In this document: positions 8,311-19,640 of the stretch, in pieces
How the letters are laid out: each line of letters starts with the position of its first letter
Position numbering within the stretch: the stretch's first letter is position 1
Assembly (NCBI GenBank): GCA_036924085.1
Contig: JAVGWX010000013.1
Span: 67,392,859-67,456,858 of the forward strand
From: Ariolimax columbianus
Taxonomy: Eukaryota > Mollusca > Gastropoda > Stylommatophora > Arionidae
Length of the DNA: 64,000 nucleotides
Direction of reading: 5' to 3'
The notes under the pieces: model-generated
Told to the model about the DNA's origin: nothing
The model's database searches: none
The model's input: the letters and a program-made list of their open reading frames with translations, nothing else
Translations under genes and position numbers: made by a program

Positions 8311-10239
8311 AGGAGCAACTAGTGTTGCCTTCTGCCGGTTACTTATTTAGTTCACTCTATGACTTCGTCGCCTGTTAAGGTTCAAGGTTCATCTCTTGTG
8401 CCTGCACCGAGCTGCACAATTGTCGCAGGGAGTGCGAGCTGTTCCAGCTCATGCACGAGGACGAAAAGAAGTGAGAAATGTGGTCGGGTGAAAAATGAAC
8501 ACCTTACCAATGTACATATGCCAATGTGGTTCTGGTGTAGGGCCATAGCTCACTCGTTCTAAGTTTGTCGCCTGGATAAAGAGGGGAGACACTCAAACCA
8601 GAACCACTCACGCAAATTTTTTTATGATAAGATAACTCCTTTTTTCCTTATTTGAAACATTTATTTGGTTTTATCCCTTGTTGTGTTGTACAATAACTGA
8701 AGTACACTTTGAAGTTCCTGTTTCTATAACTAACATCGTGGACTTAGTGCAAATAATGAATTATTTCTTTCAACTAACTGTCACTAAGGAATAATTGTTC
8801 CACAAACAAAGTAGAAGAGCAAAAATGTGTTTCCCATGTAGGCATGACTATATTCTACGAAACATAGCTATAACTCAAATGTCAGTTGGAAGTATTATAA
8901 GACTATAGTACATGTATATAGAGAGCGCAGGATGTACTGTTCTTAGAGGGGCTCCTGTTACCGCGAAGACATAGGGTTTGCTCTCCAGTCGCGACATGTT
9001 GCAGTCAATTCAGTTTTAAAATGGAAACTGATTGACTTATATGGATGGCATGACAGAGGGGTAGTGGTTCTTCCAAACGCTGATTTTTCGAACTAGGAAG
9101 TATATAGTACCTCATCTCTGACGTCAGTGACTGATATGGGATTTGATTGACCTCTTTGTGATATGTAAAACAAGCCATCGCGGAAGGGAACTGGCCACTC
9201 CGACCTCACAAAAGCTGAGACGTCTTACAGAGAAGTCTCTACCACTCAATCCCTGACTGCAGTGTTTCCTTTTGATTTATCCATGAACAGAAGTTGCGAG
9301 CTGATCAAGCTTATAATCCAACTTTGGCATACATTTCAAATATAACCGATAGTCGTTATAGTTGGTAGTTTGCTAGGTTGTGTTGTTGTTAGTCAGCTTT
9401 GCTTGTCTGTGCTTAATCGCTTCCCCTTAACCTGGCTTTAGCCTGCCGCATTTTTTTTGGAAAAAATTTGACCTAATTAATTTTCTGAATTTGTCGCTAT
9501 GGTAGTGTCTTTCAAAATTTATAACTTTTATGTTTGTTTGTCAATAAATATGATTTTCTTGCGTGTAGACACACAATTGCATAACGAACATGTGGATGTT
9601 ATTGTTTTTGTTATGTGTTTGTTAGTTTTTGAGATACAAAAAGATGAAGTTGAAATTTAGGAAAATCTCGGAAAAAAATTGGACTCTACCACTAGGTTTA
9701 GTCGCTCCGATAGAAAACCATGAAAACCACAACAACGTATCGATACTGTGTTTACAATATCGACACAACTGTTAGTTTCCAATTCAAACGTAGGTCTTTC
9801 ATTTAAACAAACAAAATAAACAGATCTACTCGATAAAGATCTTTCCCAACAACCTACTTTCCCTTTCGCAAAAAGTCGGCTTGCTCCAAACGGCGTATAC
9901 AAAATTAAAACTGTTCAAAAGCCATTTGTAATCGAGCGTACGATACTTTAACCGGCAAAATATCGTGTATATATGGAGTTTGTATTCAGCAGTAAAAAAT
10001 GGCTGTCAGGAGTGACTCCGTTCAATAAATAATTTTTTTTTCCGTACACCGTTTTTGTAGGCCGAGTGTGTCAAGATGATCTGGACTGGGGTGTGCTGAA
10101 GGCTGTTTAATAGTTGTGGGTTGCGGGCTCTGGAATGTCTTAAATGACCACATCAAATCTTGTTTTTTTCAATAATTATCTTGTAGTATGGACTAACTGT
10201 AGCTACATGACCAAATGGGAAACCGAACATACTGACTAC
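8311..10239. other. No recognised feature
   Basis: About 1.9 kb of AT-leaning DNA with scattered short reading frames (for example 8,359-8,562 plus and 9,657-9,902 minus). None gives a family I recognise on either strand. Short homopolymer runs occur near 9,450 and 10,030. Confidence 0.5.
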
Positions 10240-10535
10240 ACAAAAAACGATGCCTATTAACAGTTGAACAGAAGAGGGCATATCGTGGTCTTCAGACTTC
10301 GAACTGGCCACAATTGACTGAGGTACCACCTATTCAACAAATTGAAGATAGGTGGCACGGACGAATGCCCTTGTGGTACCGGGAAAATGACCGCTGAGCA
10401 TTTGCTGCAAAACTTCCGGACATACACTAGACAAGCTCTATGGCAGTGTCGACAGTCTCAGGATGACCGCTGCTTTTTTCCAAAAAAAATAAAGGTTGAT
10501 GTCTGACTACGTACGATGAAGAAGAAAAAGAAGGA
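10240..10535 (+). pseudogene. RNase H-type LINE 3' end, best-preserved copy
   Basis: The plus strand encodes IVVFRLRTGHN, a stop, LRYHLFNKLKIGGTDECPCG and TGKMTAEHLLQ, then after a frame change KLYGSVDSLRMTAAFFQKN and a terminal stop. The Cys-Pro-Cys-Gly...His arrangement is intact. The following 3' end runs into GAAGAAGAAAAAGAAGG. Compared with the copies at 180-540 and 23,623-23,890 this is closest to the family consensus, but it is still broken by a stop and a frameshift. No upstream domains are attached. Confidence 0.85.
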
Positions 10536-10569
10536 CTAACTGTTCAGGGTAGAGGGAAATAAGAAGACT

Positions 10570-10573
<4 letters not shown>

Positions 10574-10607
<34 letters not shown>

Positions 10608-10660
10608 GGTGGTGTGGAGGAATGAGAGAGAAGAGAGAGAGATAGAGAGAGAAGAGATGT
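10574..10660. repeat. (GA)n microsatellite
   Basis: GA dinucleotide runs, interrupted by GTGGTGGTGTGG. Confidence 0.97.
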
Positions 10661-10684
10661 ACACTGTTATAAATGTTAATTGGT

Positions 10685-11087
10685 TCTTCTTAGTTCTTAG
10701 TTCTTAGTCGACCTGTACTTTTACAGGGGCAGATGCCCCAGTGCAGGTCCCAGCTCTGGTATGAACTGGATATAGCCGGGATAAGGTGTCCTGCTTAGCG
10801 GGCTATGCTCGAGCAGCTTAATACTCCGCAGCGTTGGGACAATCGCTTACGGAGGGTGGTAAACCTATGCACAAGTTCGTCTTAATAGACTCAAACACTA
10901 GAGCAAAGTAGACCCGCAGCCTGTTAGGCGCCATCTATGCTGCTCTAAATAAACCACCTAACCATGGCCGATGTTATGCCATGTCACACAGTTAGTCGCC
11001 TCTTACGACATGCTCTCTGTGAGGCAGTGGTGCTATTCTTGTCCTTGTTATTCACAAAGTACACGGCGGACTACTAGGGTAATTGTT
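10685..11087 (-). mobile_element. SINE-like element, family C, with 13-bp target-site duplication
   Basis: A 403-bp body lies exactly between two copies of AATGTTAATTGGT (10,672-10,684 and 11,088-11,100). On the minus strand it ends in a short CTAAGAA-type tandem tail, which sets the orientation. It contains GTCGTAAGAGGCGACTAA (about 11,001-11,018 read on the minus strand). I associate that motif with a conserved central domain of dispersed SINE-like repeats in many invertebrates; this is recollection, not a search. I do not see a convincing A/B box pair. Confidence 0.8.
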
Positions 11088-11100
11088 AATGTTAATTGGT

Positions 11101-11436
11101 ACATGGATTAAAGAACATGTAAAGAAGTAATTATTTCCAGAAAAGCTAAAGGTAATCCAGTGAGCTGTCACTGCCATCAAGGATGACGTGTTAGGAGATC
11201 CACTGTAATAGGTTTCACCTTTTTTACCAGGTGAGCGGGTCAGTTCCCTTAATCGCTACATTTCCGCCCCTGACAGTAAGCGAGGTACCAATTTACAAGT
11301 GGATAAATTTTGAGACTGAGGTCAATTTAATTTATTTTGTCGCGACGGATTAGAACTATATCGCTTTGTCACTGAAAGAATTGAAATTGAGAAGAAGAAT
11401 AACGGACGTGTGCCTGTTGAAGAGTGGACAGAAAAA
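11101..11436. other. No recognised feature
   Basis: Mixed DNA between SINE C and a GA run. Nothing recognised on either strand. Confidence 0.5.
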
Positions 11437-11440
11437 TAGA

Positions 11441-11486
<46 letters not shown>

Positions 11487-11538
11487 TAGAGAGAAACAGA
11501 GAGGGAAAAATAAAGAGTTAGAGAACGAGAGAGATAAT

Positions 11539-11573
<35 letters not shown>

Positions 11574-11594
11574 AGAATGAGAGAGAGAAAGAAT
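11437..11594. repeat. (GA)n microsatellite
   Basis: A long GA-rich run with AT, AC and AA interruptions, directly abutting the minisatellite that starts at 11,597. Confidence 0.97.
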
Positions 11595-11596
11595 GG

Positions 11597-14500
11597 TACT
11601 AACATCCTGGTACTAACATCTTGGTACTAACATCCTGGTAGTAACATCCTAGTTGTGTTTTTGTACTAACATCCTGGTGCTAACTTCCTAGTACTAACAT
11701 CCTGGTACTAACATCCTAGTACTAACATCCTAGTACTAACATCCTGGTAATAACATCCTGGTAGTAACATCCTAGTTGTGTTTTGCTACTAACATCCTGG
11801 TACTAACATCCTAGTACTAACCTCCTGGTATTAACATCCTAGTACTAACATCCTGGTAGTAACATCCTGGTACTAACATCCTGGTACTAACATCCTGGTA
11901 GTAACATCCTAGTACTAACATCCTGGTACTAACATCCTAGTACTAACATCCTAGTACTAACATCCTAGTAATAACATCCTGGTACTAACATCCTGGTAGT
12001 AACATCCTAGTTGTATTTTGCTACTAACATCCTGGTACTAACATCCTAGTGCTAACCTCCTGGTATTAACATCCTAGTACTAACATCATGGTAGTAACAT
12101 CCTGGTACTAACATCCTGGTACTAACATCCTGGTAGTAACATCCTATTTGTGTTATGGTACTAACATCCTGATACTAACATCCTGGTACTAACATCCTCC
12201 TACTGACATCCTAGTTGTGTTTTGGTACTAGCATCCTTGTTGTGTTTTAGTACTAACATCCAGGTTATGTTTTGGTACTAACATCCTGGTACTGAAATCC
12301 TGGTTGTGTTTTAGTACTAACATCTAGGTTATGTTTTGGTACTAACATCCTGGTACTAACATCCTGGTTGTGTTTTAGTACTAACATATAGGTTAGGTTT
12401 TGGTACTAACATCCTGGTTGTGTTTTGGTACTAACATCCTGGTACTAATATCCTGGTACTAACATCCTGGTTGTGTTTTGGTACTAAAATCTGGGTTGCG
12501 TTTTGGTACTAACATCCTGGTTGTGTTTTGTTACTAACATCTGGGTTGCGTTTTGGTACTAACATACTGGTGGGGTTTTGGTACGAACATCCTGGTTGTG
12601 TTTTGGTACTAGCATCCTGGTTGTGTTTTGGTACTAACATCCTGGTTGTGTTTCGGTACTAACATCTGGGTTGCGTTTTGGTACTAACATACTGGTGGGG
12701 TTTTGGTACGAACATCCTGGTTGTGTTTTGGTACTAACATCCTGGTTGTGTTTTGGTACTAACATCCTGGTTGTGTTTTGGTACTAACGTCCTGGTTGTG
12801 TTTTGGTACCACCATCCTGATACTAAAATCCTTGTTGTTTTTTGGTACTAACATCCTGGTTGTGTTTTAGTACTAACATCCTGGTACTAACATCATGGTT
12901 GTGTTTTGGTACTAACATTCTTGTACTAACATCCTCGTTATGTTTTGGTAGTAACATTCTGGTTGTGTTTTAGTACTAACAAACAACCTGGTTGTTTTTT
13001 AGTACTAACATCCTGGTACTAACATCCTGGTTATGTTTTGGTACTAATATCCTGGTTGTGTTTTAGTACTAACATCCTGGTACTAACATTATGGTTGTGT
13101 TTTGGTACTAATATCCTGGTTGTGTTTTTATACTAACATACTGGTACAAACATCCTGGTTGTGTTTTGGTGCTAACATCCTGGTTCTGTTTTGGTACTAA
13201 CATCCTGGTTTTGTTTTGGTACTAACATCCTGGTTGTGTTTTGTTACTAACATCTGGGTTGCGTTTTGGTACTAACATACTGGTGGGGTTTTGGTACAAA
13301 CATCCTGGTTGTGTTTTGGTACTAGCATCCTGGTTGTGTTTTGGTACTAACATCCTGGTTGTGTTTTGGTACTAACATCTGGGTTGCGTTTTGGTACTAA
13401 CATACTGGTGGGGTTTTGGTACGAACATCCTGGTTGTGTTTTGGTACTAACATCCTGGTTGTGTTTTGGTACTAACATCCTGGTTGTGTTTTGGTACTAA
13501 CGTCCTGGTTGTGTTTTGGTACCACCATCCTGATACTAAAATCCTTGTTGTTCTTTGGTACTAACATCCTGGTTGTGTTTTAGCACTAACATCCTGGTAC
13601 TAACATCATGGTTGTGTTTTGGTACTAACATTCTTGTACTAACATCCTCGTTATGTTTTGGTAGTAACATTCTGGTTGTGTTTTAGTACTAACAAACAAC
13701 CTGGTTGTTTTTTAGTACTAACATCCTGGTACTAACATCCTGGTTATGTTTTGGTACTAATATCCTGGTTGTGTTTTAGTACTAACATCCTGGTACTAAC
13801 ATCCAGGTTATGTTTTGGTACTAACATCCTGGTTATGTTTTGGTACTAACATACTGGTACAAACATCCTGGTTGTGTTTTGGTACTAACATCCTTGTTGT
13901 GTTTTGATACTAACATCCTGATACTAACATTCGGGTTATGTTTTGGTACTAACATCCTGCTTGTGTTTTAGTACTAACATCCTGGTTGTTTTTTAGTACT
14001 AACATCCTGGTACTAACATCCTGGTTATGTTTTGGTACTAACATGCTGGTTGTGTTTTAGTACTAACATCCTGGTACTAACATCAAGGTTGTGTTTTGGT
14101 ACTAACATCCTGGTTGCGTTTTTATACTAACATACTGGTACAAACATTCTGGTTGTGTTTTGGTACTAACATCCTGGTACTAACATTCTGGTTGTGTTTT
14201 GGTACTAACATCCTGGTACTAACAGTATGGTTATGTTTTGTTACTAACATACTGGTACTAACATCCTGGTTGTGTTTTGGTGCTAACATTCTGTATGTGT
14301 TTTGGTACTAACATCCTGGTTGTGTTTTAGTACTAACAGCCTGGTTATGTTTGGGCACCAACATCCTGGTTTGTTTTTGGTACTAACATTCTGGTTATGT
14401 TTTGGTACTAACATCCTGGTTGTCTTTTAGTACTAACATCCAGGTCGTGTTTTAGTACCAACATCCTGGTACTAACATACTGGTTGTGTTTTAGTACTAA

Positions 14501-16518
14501 CATCCTGGTTGGGTTTTAGTACTAACATCCTAGTACTATCATCCTGGTTATGTTTTGGTACTAACATCCTAGTTGTGTTTTGGTACTAACATCCTGGTAC
14601 TAACATCCTGGTTATGTTTTGGTACTAACATACTGGTACAAACATCCTGGTTATGTTTTGGTATTAACATCCTGGTACTAACATCCTGGTTGAACAACCC
14701 GGTACTAACATCCTGGTTGTTTTTTTGGTACTAACATCCTCGTTGTGTTTTGCTACTAACATACTGGTACTAACATCCAGGTTATGTTTTGGTACTAACA
14801 TCCTGGTACTAACATCCTGGTTGTGTTTTAGTACTAACATCCAGGTTATGTTTTGGTACTAACATCCTGGTTCTGTTTTGGTACTAGCATCCTGGTACTA
14901 ACATCATGGTTGTGTTTTGGAACTAACATCCTGGTTGTGTTTTGGTACTAACGTCCTGGTTGTGTTTTGGTACCAACATCCTGGTACTAACATCATGGTA
15001 CTAACATCCTGGTTGTGTTTAGGTACTAACATCCTGGTTGTGTTTTAGTACTAACATCCTGGTACTAACATCATGCTTGTGTTTTGGTACTAACATCCTG
15101 GTTGTGTTTTGGTACTAACATACTGGTACAAACATCCTGGTTGTGTTTTGGTACTAACATCCTGGTTGTGTTTTGGTACTAACATCCTGGTTATGTTTTG
15201 GTACTAAAATCCTGGTTGTGTTTTAGTACTAACATCCTGGTTATTTTTTGTACTAACATCCTGGTTATGTTTTGGTACTAACATCCGAATTGTGTTTTGG
15301 TACTAACATCATGGTACTAACATCATGGTTGTGTTTTTGTACTAACATCCTGATTGTGTTTTTATACTAACATACTGGTACAAACATCCTGGTTGTTTTT
15401 TGGTACTAACATCCTTGTTGTGTTTTGGTACTAGCATCCTGGTTGTGTTTTGGTACTAACATTCTGGTACTAACATTATGGTTATGTTTTGTAACTAAGA
15501 TACTTGTACTAACATCCTGGTTATGTTTTGGTACTAACATTCTGGTTGATTTTTGGTACTAACATCCTGGTTGTGTTTTGGTACTAAAATCCTGGTACTG
15601 ACATCCTAGTACTGACATCCTGGTACTGACATCCTGGTACTGACATCCTGGTACTGACATTCTGGTACTGACATTCTGGTACTGACATCCTTATTGTGTT
15701 TTGGTACTAACGTCCTGGTTGTGTTTTGGTACTAACGTCCTGGTTCTGTTTTGGTACTAACATCCTGGTACTGACATCCTGGTACTAACATCCTGGTACT
15801 AACATCTTGGTATTAACATCCTGGTTGCGTTTTGGTACTGACATCTTGGTACTAACATCCTGGTTGTGTTTTGGTACTAATATCTTGGAACTAACATCCT
15901 GGATGTGTTTTGGTACTAACATCCTGGTACTAACATCTTGGTACTAACATCCTTGTTGTGTTTTGGTACTACAATTTTGGTACTAACACACCTTTTTTGT
16001 GTTTTGGTACTAACATCTTGGTTCTAACATCCTGGTACTAACATCCTGGTTGTGTGATTGTACTGACATCCTGATTTAATCTAGGAACTGACATCCTGGT
16101 ACTGACATCCCGGTACTGAAATCCTGGTTGTATCCTGGTGCTGACATCCTGGTGCTGACATCCTGGTGCTGACATCCTGGTGCTGACATCCTGGTACTGA
16201 CTTACTGGTTGTATCATGGTACTGATATCCTGGAACTGACATCCTGGTGTTGACATCCTGGTGCTGACATCCTGGTGCTGACATCCTGGTACTGACTTCC
16301 TGGTTGTATCATGGTACTGACATCCTGGTACTGACATCCTGGTGTTGACATCCTGGTGCTGACATCCTGGTGCTGACATCCTGGTGCCGACATACTGATT
16401 GTATCCTGGAACTGACATCTTGGTACTGACATCCTGGTTGTATCCTGGTGCTGACGTCCTGGTGCTGACATCCTGATGCTGACATCCTGATGCTGACATC
16501 CTGGTACTCACATCCTCG
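11597..16518 (+). repeat. 4.9-kb minisatellite of 14-bp and 11-bp modules
   Basis: The main module is TACTAACATCCTGG (14 bp), the second TTGTGTTTTGG (11 bp). They occur as 14-mer runs or as 14+11 = 25-bp composites. The left ~600 bp are mostly 14-mer runs with TAGTAACATCCTAG variants, the middle mostly 25-mers, and the right ~900 bp (from about 15,590) mostly TACTGACATCCTGG and TGCTGACATCCTGG with TTGTATCCTGG as the second module. Because 14 and 25 are not multiples of three, reading frames break often. The 166-codon minus-strand frame at 16,038-16,538 is a repeat artefact. Confidence 0.97.
12510..13802 (+). repeat. Near-identical duplication inside the minisatellite, offset 713 bp
   Basis: About 580 bp at 12,510-13,089 recur at 13,223-13,802 at a constant offset of 713 bp. 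Both copies contain the odd units CATCTGGGTTGCG (12,538 and 13,251), CATACTGGTGGGG, and the irregular AACAAACAACCTGG (12,978 and 13,691). I see only isolated differences, such as TTGTTTTTTGG against TTGTTCTTTGG. Confidence 0.92.
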
Positions 16519-16989
16519 TATTGCAGTGCAGTTGACATGTCTTCTCAACCTACATCCAAGTACTGTCCAAGTGACATCGTCAGACACTTCCCAAAAAATC
16601 CTGCTACTGATTCAAGTCCTCGTTGCCCATCCGCGATCACATAATGCATTCAGTGTATGAAGAAACTGTTTGAGCAGAAATAAAACAACTGTTTTCCTTA
16701 CATTTCTGTCCATTATTGTTGTTTGTCGTAGAGAAAATACGACCGAGGAATGACGGCCATTCTATTCTTGTCGCCATGCAATGTGCAGGATAGGTTTTAT
16801 TCACTCCATGAGGGGAAAAAAAACATCGAGCGCTACTTCTAAAACAGTACATCATAACGCACAATGTGGAATATCTTCTACATTCTTCTGACCTGGCACA
16901 GTCTACCAACAAGCACTGAAAAGACAGCGATTCAAGGATGCAGATACTGTTATAACCAACACGTAAAAACAGGTAATTCGTTTGTAGCT
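16519..16989. other. No recognised feature
   Basis: Mixed-composition DNA right of the minisatellite. A 91-codon minus-strand frame (16,637-16,912) resembles nothing I know. Confidence 0.5.
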
Positions 16990-17660
16990 TTGGATTATTG
17001 TTATTGTAGGGAGCTGTACTTTGAAAAACTTGTTATAGTCTAATGTACATTACCTTTGATTATCTTTTCATTCTGTATTGTCACCTCGAATTCTTCTCTT
17101 TTCTAGGCCGGTTTTACTGAGTCTTTCTTTATAACCATAGTAGCTAAATCCCACTATCAGTCAGCATCGTGTAGCATGTCCTATATAGAATATCGTTCCC
17201 TATCACAGTCTGTCTGAAAGAAACTCGTTTCCTCGCCAAAACTCCAGCCTCTGCCACAGTCATACCCAGGCATTCCTGGATATCTTGGTGCTAACGTCTT
17301 CTTTGTCTACCCCTTCCTCTTTTACCTGGCCCCATACCTTCCATCACCGTTCTCTCGCGACCGTTGTGTCTCTTGATGTAACCAACGTATTTGCATTTTC
17401 TAGTCAAAATGGAATTGATAAACCACTATCAGTAATGTCGCTTTTGTGTACCCTTTCCAGCATGTTTATATCACCTCTACGATAAGGACTCCACACCTGT
17501 ACACAGTACTCAAATCTAGGTCTAACTAATGCTTTATACAGTTTGATTATCACTTCCTTACCCCTATATTTAATACTTATTTGTATCCTACCTGACATTG
17601 CATTTGCCTTTTTCACTGCTACCTGGACTTGCTCACTCACCAGACCTGTATTATCTATCT
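16990..17660 (-). pseudogene. CR1-like LINE C-terminal region, split by an insertion
   Basis: On the minus strand 17,423-17,660 encodes SEQVQVAVKKANAMSGRI, then [20 protein letters not shown] and [17 protein letters not shown]. After the insert at 17,162-17,422 it resumes with LIVGF, YKERLSKTGL and EKRRIRGD, ending near 16,990. 'LYKxLVRPxLEYCxQVWSPxxxxDIxxLExVQRRATKxI' is the conserved region after the reverse transcriptase in CR1/L2-type LINEs. The copy is 5' truncated and carries frameshifts. Related copies: 20,380-20,937 and 21,240-23,176. Confidence 0.85.
17162..17422 (-). mobile_element. LINE 3' fragment nested in the CR1-like LINE, with target-site duplication
   Basis: This 261-bp insert is flanked by perfect 11-mers CCACTATCAGT (17,151-17,161 and 17,423-17,433), and the duplicated bases are part of the host LINE coding sequence. 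The insert encodes LTRKCKYVGYIKRHNGRERT, VMEGMGPGKRGRGRQRRR and LGMTVAEAGVLARKRVSFRQ, the C-terminal block of a different LINE (YFGHIxRHxxLExxxxEGxVxGKRxRGRPRRRW...). It is 5' truncated, as is usual for target-primed insertions, and ends with the element's own short 3' end. Confidence 0.85.
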
Positions 17661-18576
17661 ATTGAAGGGCATTCCCTTGTCTACCTCTCTAATATTGTTC
17701 TTATATATACTCATTCATATCGTGTGGCCCTCTTGTGGGCATCCCTTCGTCGTAGAAGGGTCACACAAATTGCCACATCGTCTTCAAGGGAGCAACCAAC
17801 CAGCACTGAATTTACGAGTAAATTTGTCCCATTCGGAGAAATAAATGCGCTTTTACAGCAACGGCACTGCAGCCCTGCCATTTCTTTAAGCACTATTATA
17901 AATCCATTGCGTGCGTAGAACCTTGAACATGTTTATCCAAAGATCACAGGCCGTATGACCTCCCTTTCCCAAAGGCTAAGCTGTTTGTTTGTCGACACTT
18001 TCCGTCATTTTCGAACAAAATCTCCTGTTCGGAATCACTCGTGTCCTCCCTTCGTTTCACTCAGGCTTTCCTACCTTGGCATTCTTATCTCGGAAATTAT
18101 CTCCCCATCTTAAAACAGGGGAGCTAATTCTCGACGTTAGACAGTGTCAAAACTCTAGGAACAGGCCAGACCGACAGTATGAAATGTCAATCATCTAGTG
18201 AATATTGATGCAAAAAAAGGCGGGCTGGGAGTGTTGTGTTCAAAATGGTTGGCCACGAACGTGTAAATCTGTCTATTTGCTTTAATTTCTAATTATTTAC
18301 TTGTTAGCCGTTTCATCGAGTCCCAACCAACCTCACGAAAAATAGAGTGACTTTTGATTAAGTGTTGCAAATGTTCAGTATTCATATTTCTATGCTGGAG
18401 GATTATAAATAAACTAACCTCTTCGTTTCTTGTTTTGTGGGTTAAGATCAAAGTGTAGTTGAAATGAAAACAATTAAACATACACACAGAAACGAACCTT
18501 TCTCCTCTTGGCTGTCCGGCTAAGTTAGAAGGTCAGTCAAACTACTGTACTCCTGAATCAATTAAAGAAATAGTGT
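17661..18576. other. No recognised feature
   Basis: About 0.9 kb with overlapping short reading frames on both strands, none resembling a known family. Confidence 0.5.
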
Positions 18577-18797
18577 AAGCTTCTTCTTTATTCGCTCTCA
18601 ATCTCCCTCTTCCAAGCCCTGAAAAGGGTTTTTCAAGTAGCAGGATGTAGTCCGGAGAACGGAATTAGTTGTGTTGTAGTTTACAGCTTGACTGCGATAT
18701 TTGCACCTTTTGGTCCGACATATCCGGTGTCAGAAGGCATATTTGATTACCCGGTTAGCCTTCCCGCTTCAATCCTTTCTCCTTAGCCGGTCCGGTG
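18577..18797 (-). mobile_element. SINE-like element, family B, copy 3
   Basis: In reverse complement it runs GGCTAAGGAGAAAGG, TTCTGACACCGGATATG, GGTGCAAATATCGCAGTC, CTGTAAACTACAACACAACT, CTACATCCTGCTACTTGAAA and GGGAGATTGAGAGCGAATAA. These match 4,431-4,663 landmark by landmark. It ends in a short GAAGAAGC run. It preserves the tail that was amplified at 5,036-5,300. Confidence 0.8.
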
Positions 18798-18949
18798 AAA
18801 TTAGGCCGTGTGCATTGGACCATGAAAATACGATACAGTGTAACCGAAACACTATTTCAAATAGCCCATGGCCATGCCAAGATAATCGGACTGGAAATCA
18901 CCACAAAATGAACGAACTTTCTAATCCAAATGGAATGCAGCAAAACGTG

Positions 18950-19010
18950 TTTTCTTCTTCCTCCTCTTTTTCTTCTTCTTCTTCTTTTTCGTCTTCTTCT
19001 TCTGCGATCG
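18950..19010 (-). repeat. (GAA)n tract
   Basis: A TTC-rich run on the plus strand with CTC and TTT interruptions. It may be the tail of a minus-strand LINE fragment, but no coding remnant adjoins it convincingly. Confidence 0.85.
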
Positions 19011-19059
19011 TTCTTAAAAGAATATTGTAACGTTGTGTCGTTGTTCACAGTTTCTTTGG

Positions 19060-19435
19060 GTACTGGACATGCTTCTCCACCGTGATCCCTAATTCTCTTT
19101 GTGAAACTACAATGGTACAGCCTTGTTTCAGAACCAAAACGTTGAGGGATTAAAGGGTCTCAGTCAGCTCCATTCGTCAACCCGGATGAAAGTAGTCAGC
19201 TACGAGTCGCTGGCTGATGGCGGCTCAATCTCTGTGTGGCATCTTCAGCCAGACACGTCATCCATATTGCTAGTTTCCAGAAGCTATAAGCAGGTCATCA
19301 GGTGGTTTGGGTAATGATTGGCTCCCCAGTCGCATATCTCATCATCTCTGTATCCCCATCTCTTTAGTTTTTCTTGCGTCCTGGTGCACCAGTTCGGAAA
19401 ATATTTAGCGGCTTCCATGTTGCGAAAGATAAGTG
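19060..19435 (-). pseudogene. Possible LINE C-terminal fragment (Cys-rich end)
   Basis: Minus-strand translation from about 19,390 gives EKLKRWGYRDDEICDWG, then NHYPNHLMTC, and further down SNMDDVSG. The layout 'LxxWGxxxxxxCxCGxxQTxxHLxxxCP' is the C-terminal Cys-rich end of Jockey-like LINE proteins, here with one Cys of the CxCG replaced. Several stops follow. Nothing upstream helps, so the assignment is moderate. Confidence 0.5.
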
Positions 19436-19436
19436 G

Positions 19437-19640
19437 AATTCCGTGGCGTAGTAGTTAAGCTGTCGGCCTCGTGAACATGTGATGTGGATTCGCACTCCGC
19501 CGTCTTTTTCACGGGTGTTTGATGCGGAGTCCCCTGCATCTCTTAGTATCCCCCTAGTTGTCTTGTCTTTGACTTGCCACTGGGGTCGGGCGGCACGAGA
19601 CGAGATAGTGAGGATAAAAGCAGTTAATCCTTACTAAAAA
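19437..19640 (+). mobile_element. tRNA-derived SINE, family D
   Basis: It starts TTCCGTGGCGTAGTAGTTAAG with an A-box-like TGGCGTAGTAG at 19,444-19,454. A degenerate B box, GTGGATTCGCACTCC, lies at 19,484-19,498, spaced as in tRNA genes. The body afterwards (GATGCGGAGTCCCC, GGGTCGGGCGGCACGAGACG) is unlike SINE families A-C. There is no tRNA 3' half and no obvious target-site duplication. Confidence 0.75.

Noticed and set aside
11597..16518. Regular direct repeats, considered as a CRISPR array.
   Set aside because: The units are contiguous with no unique spacers, the periods are 14 and 25 bp, and the context is a eukaryotic repeat landscape.
16038..16538. A 166-codon minus-strand frame with GCQHQDVSTRMSAP-type repeats.
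   Set aside because: It is a translation of the TGCTGACATCCTGG dialect of the minisatellite. Three overlapping minus-strand frames there give near-identical peptides, as expected from a 14-bp period.
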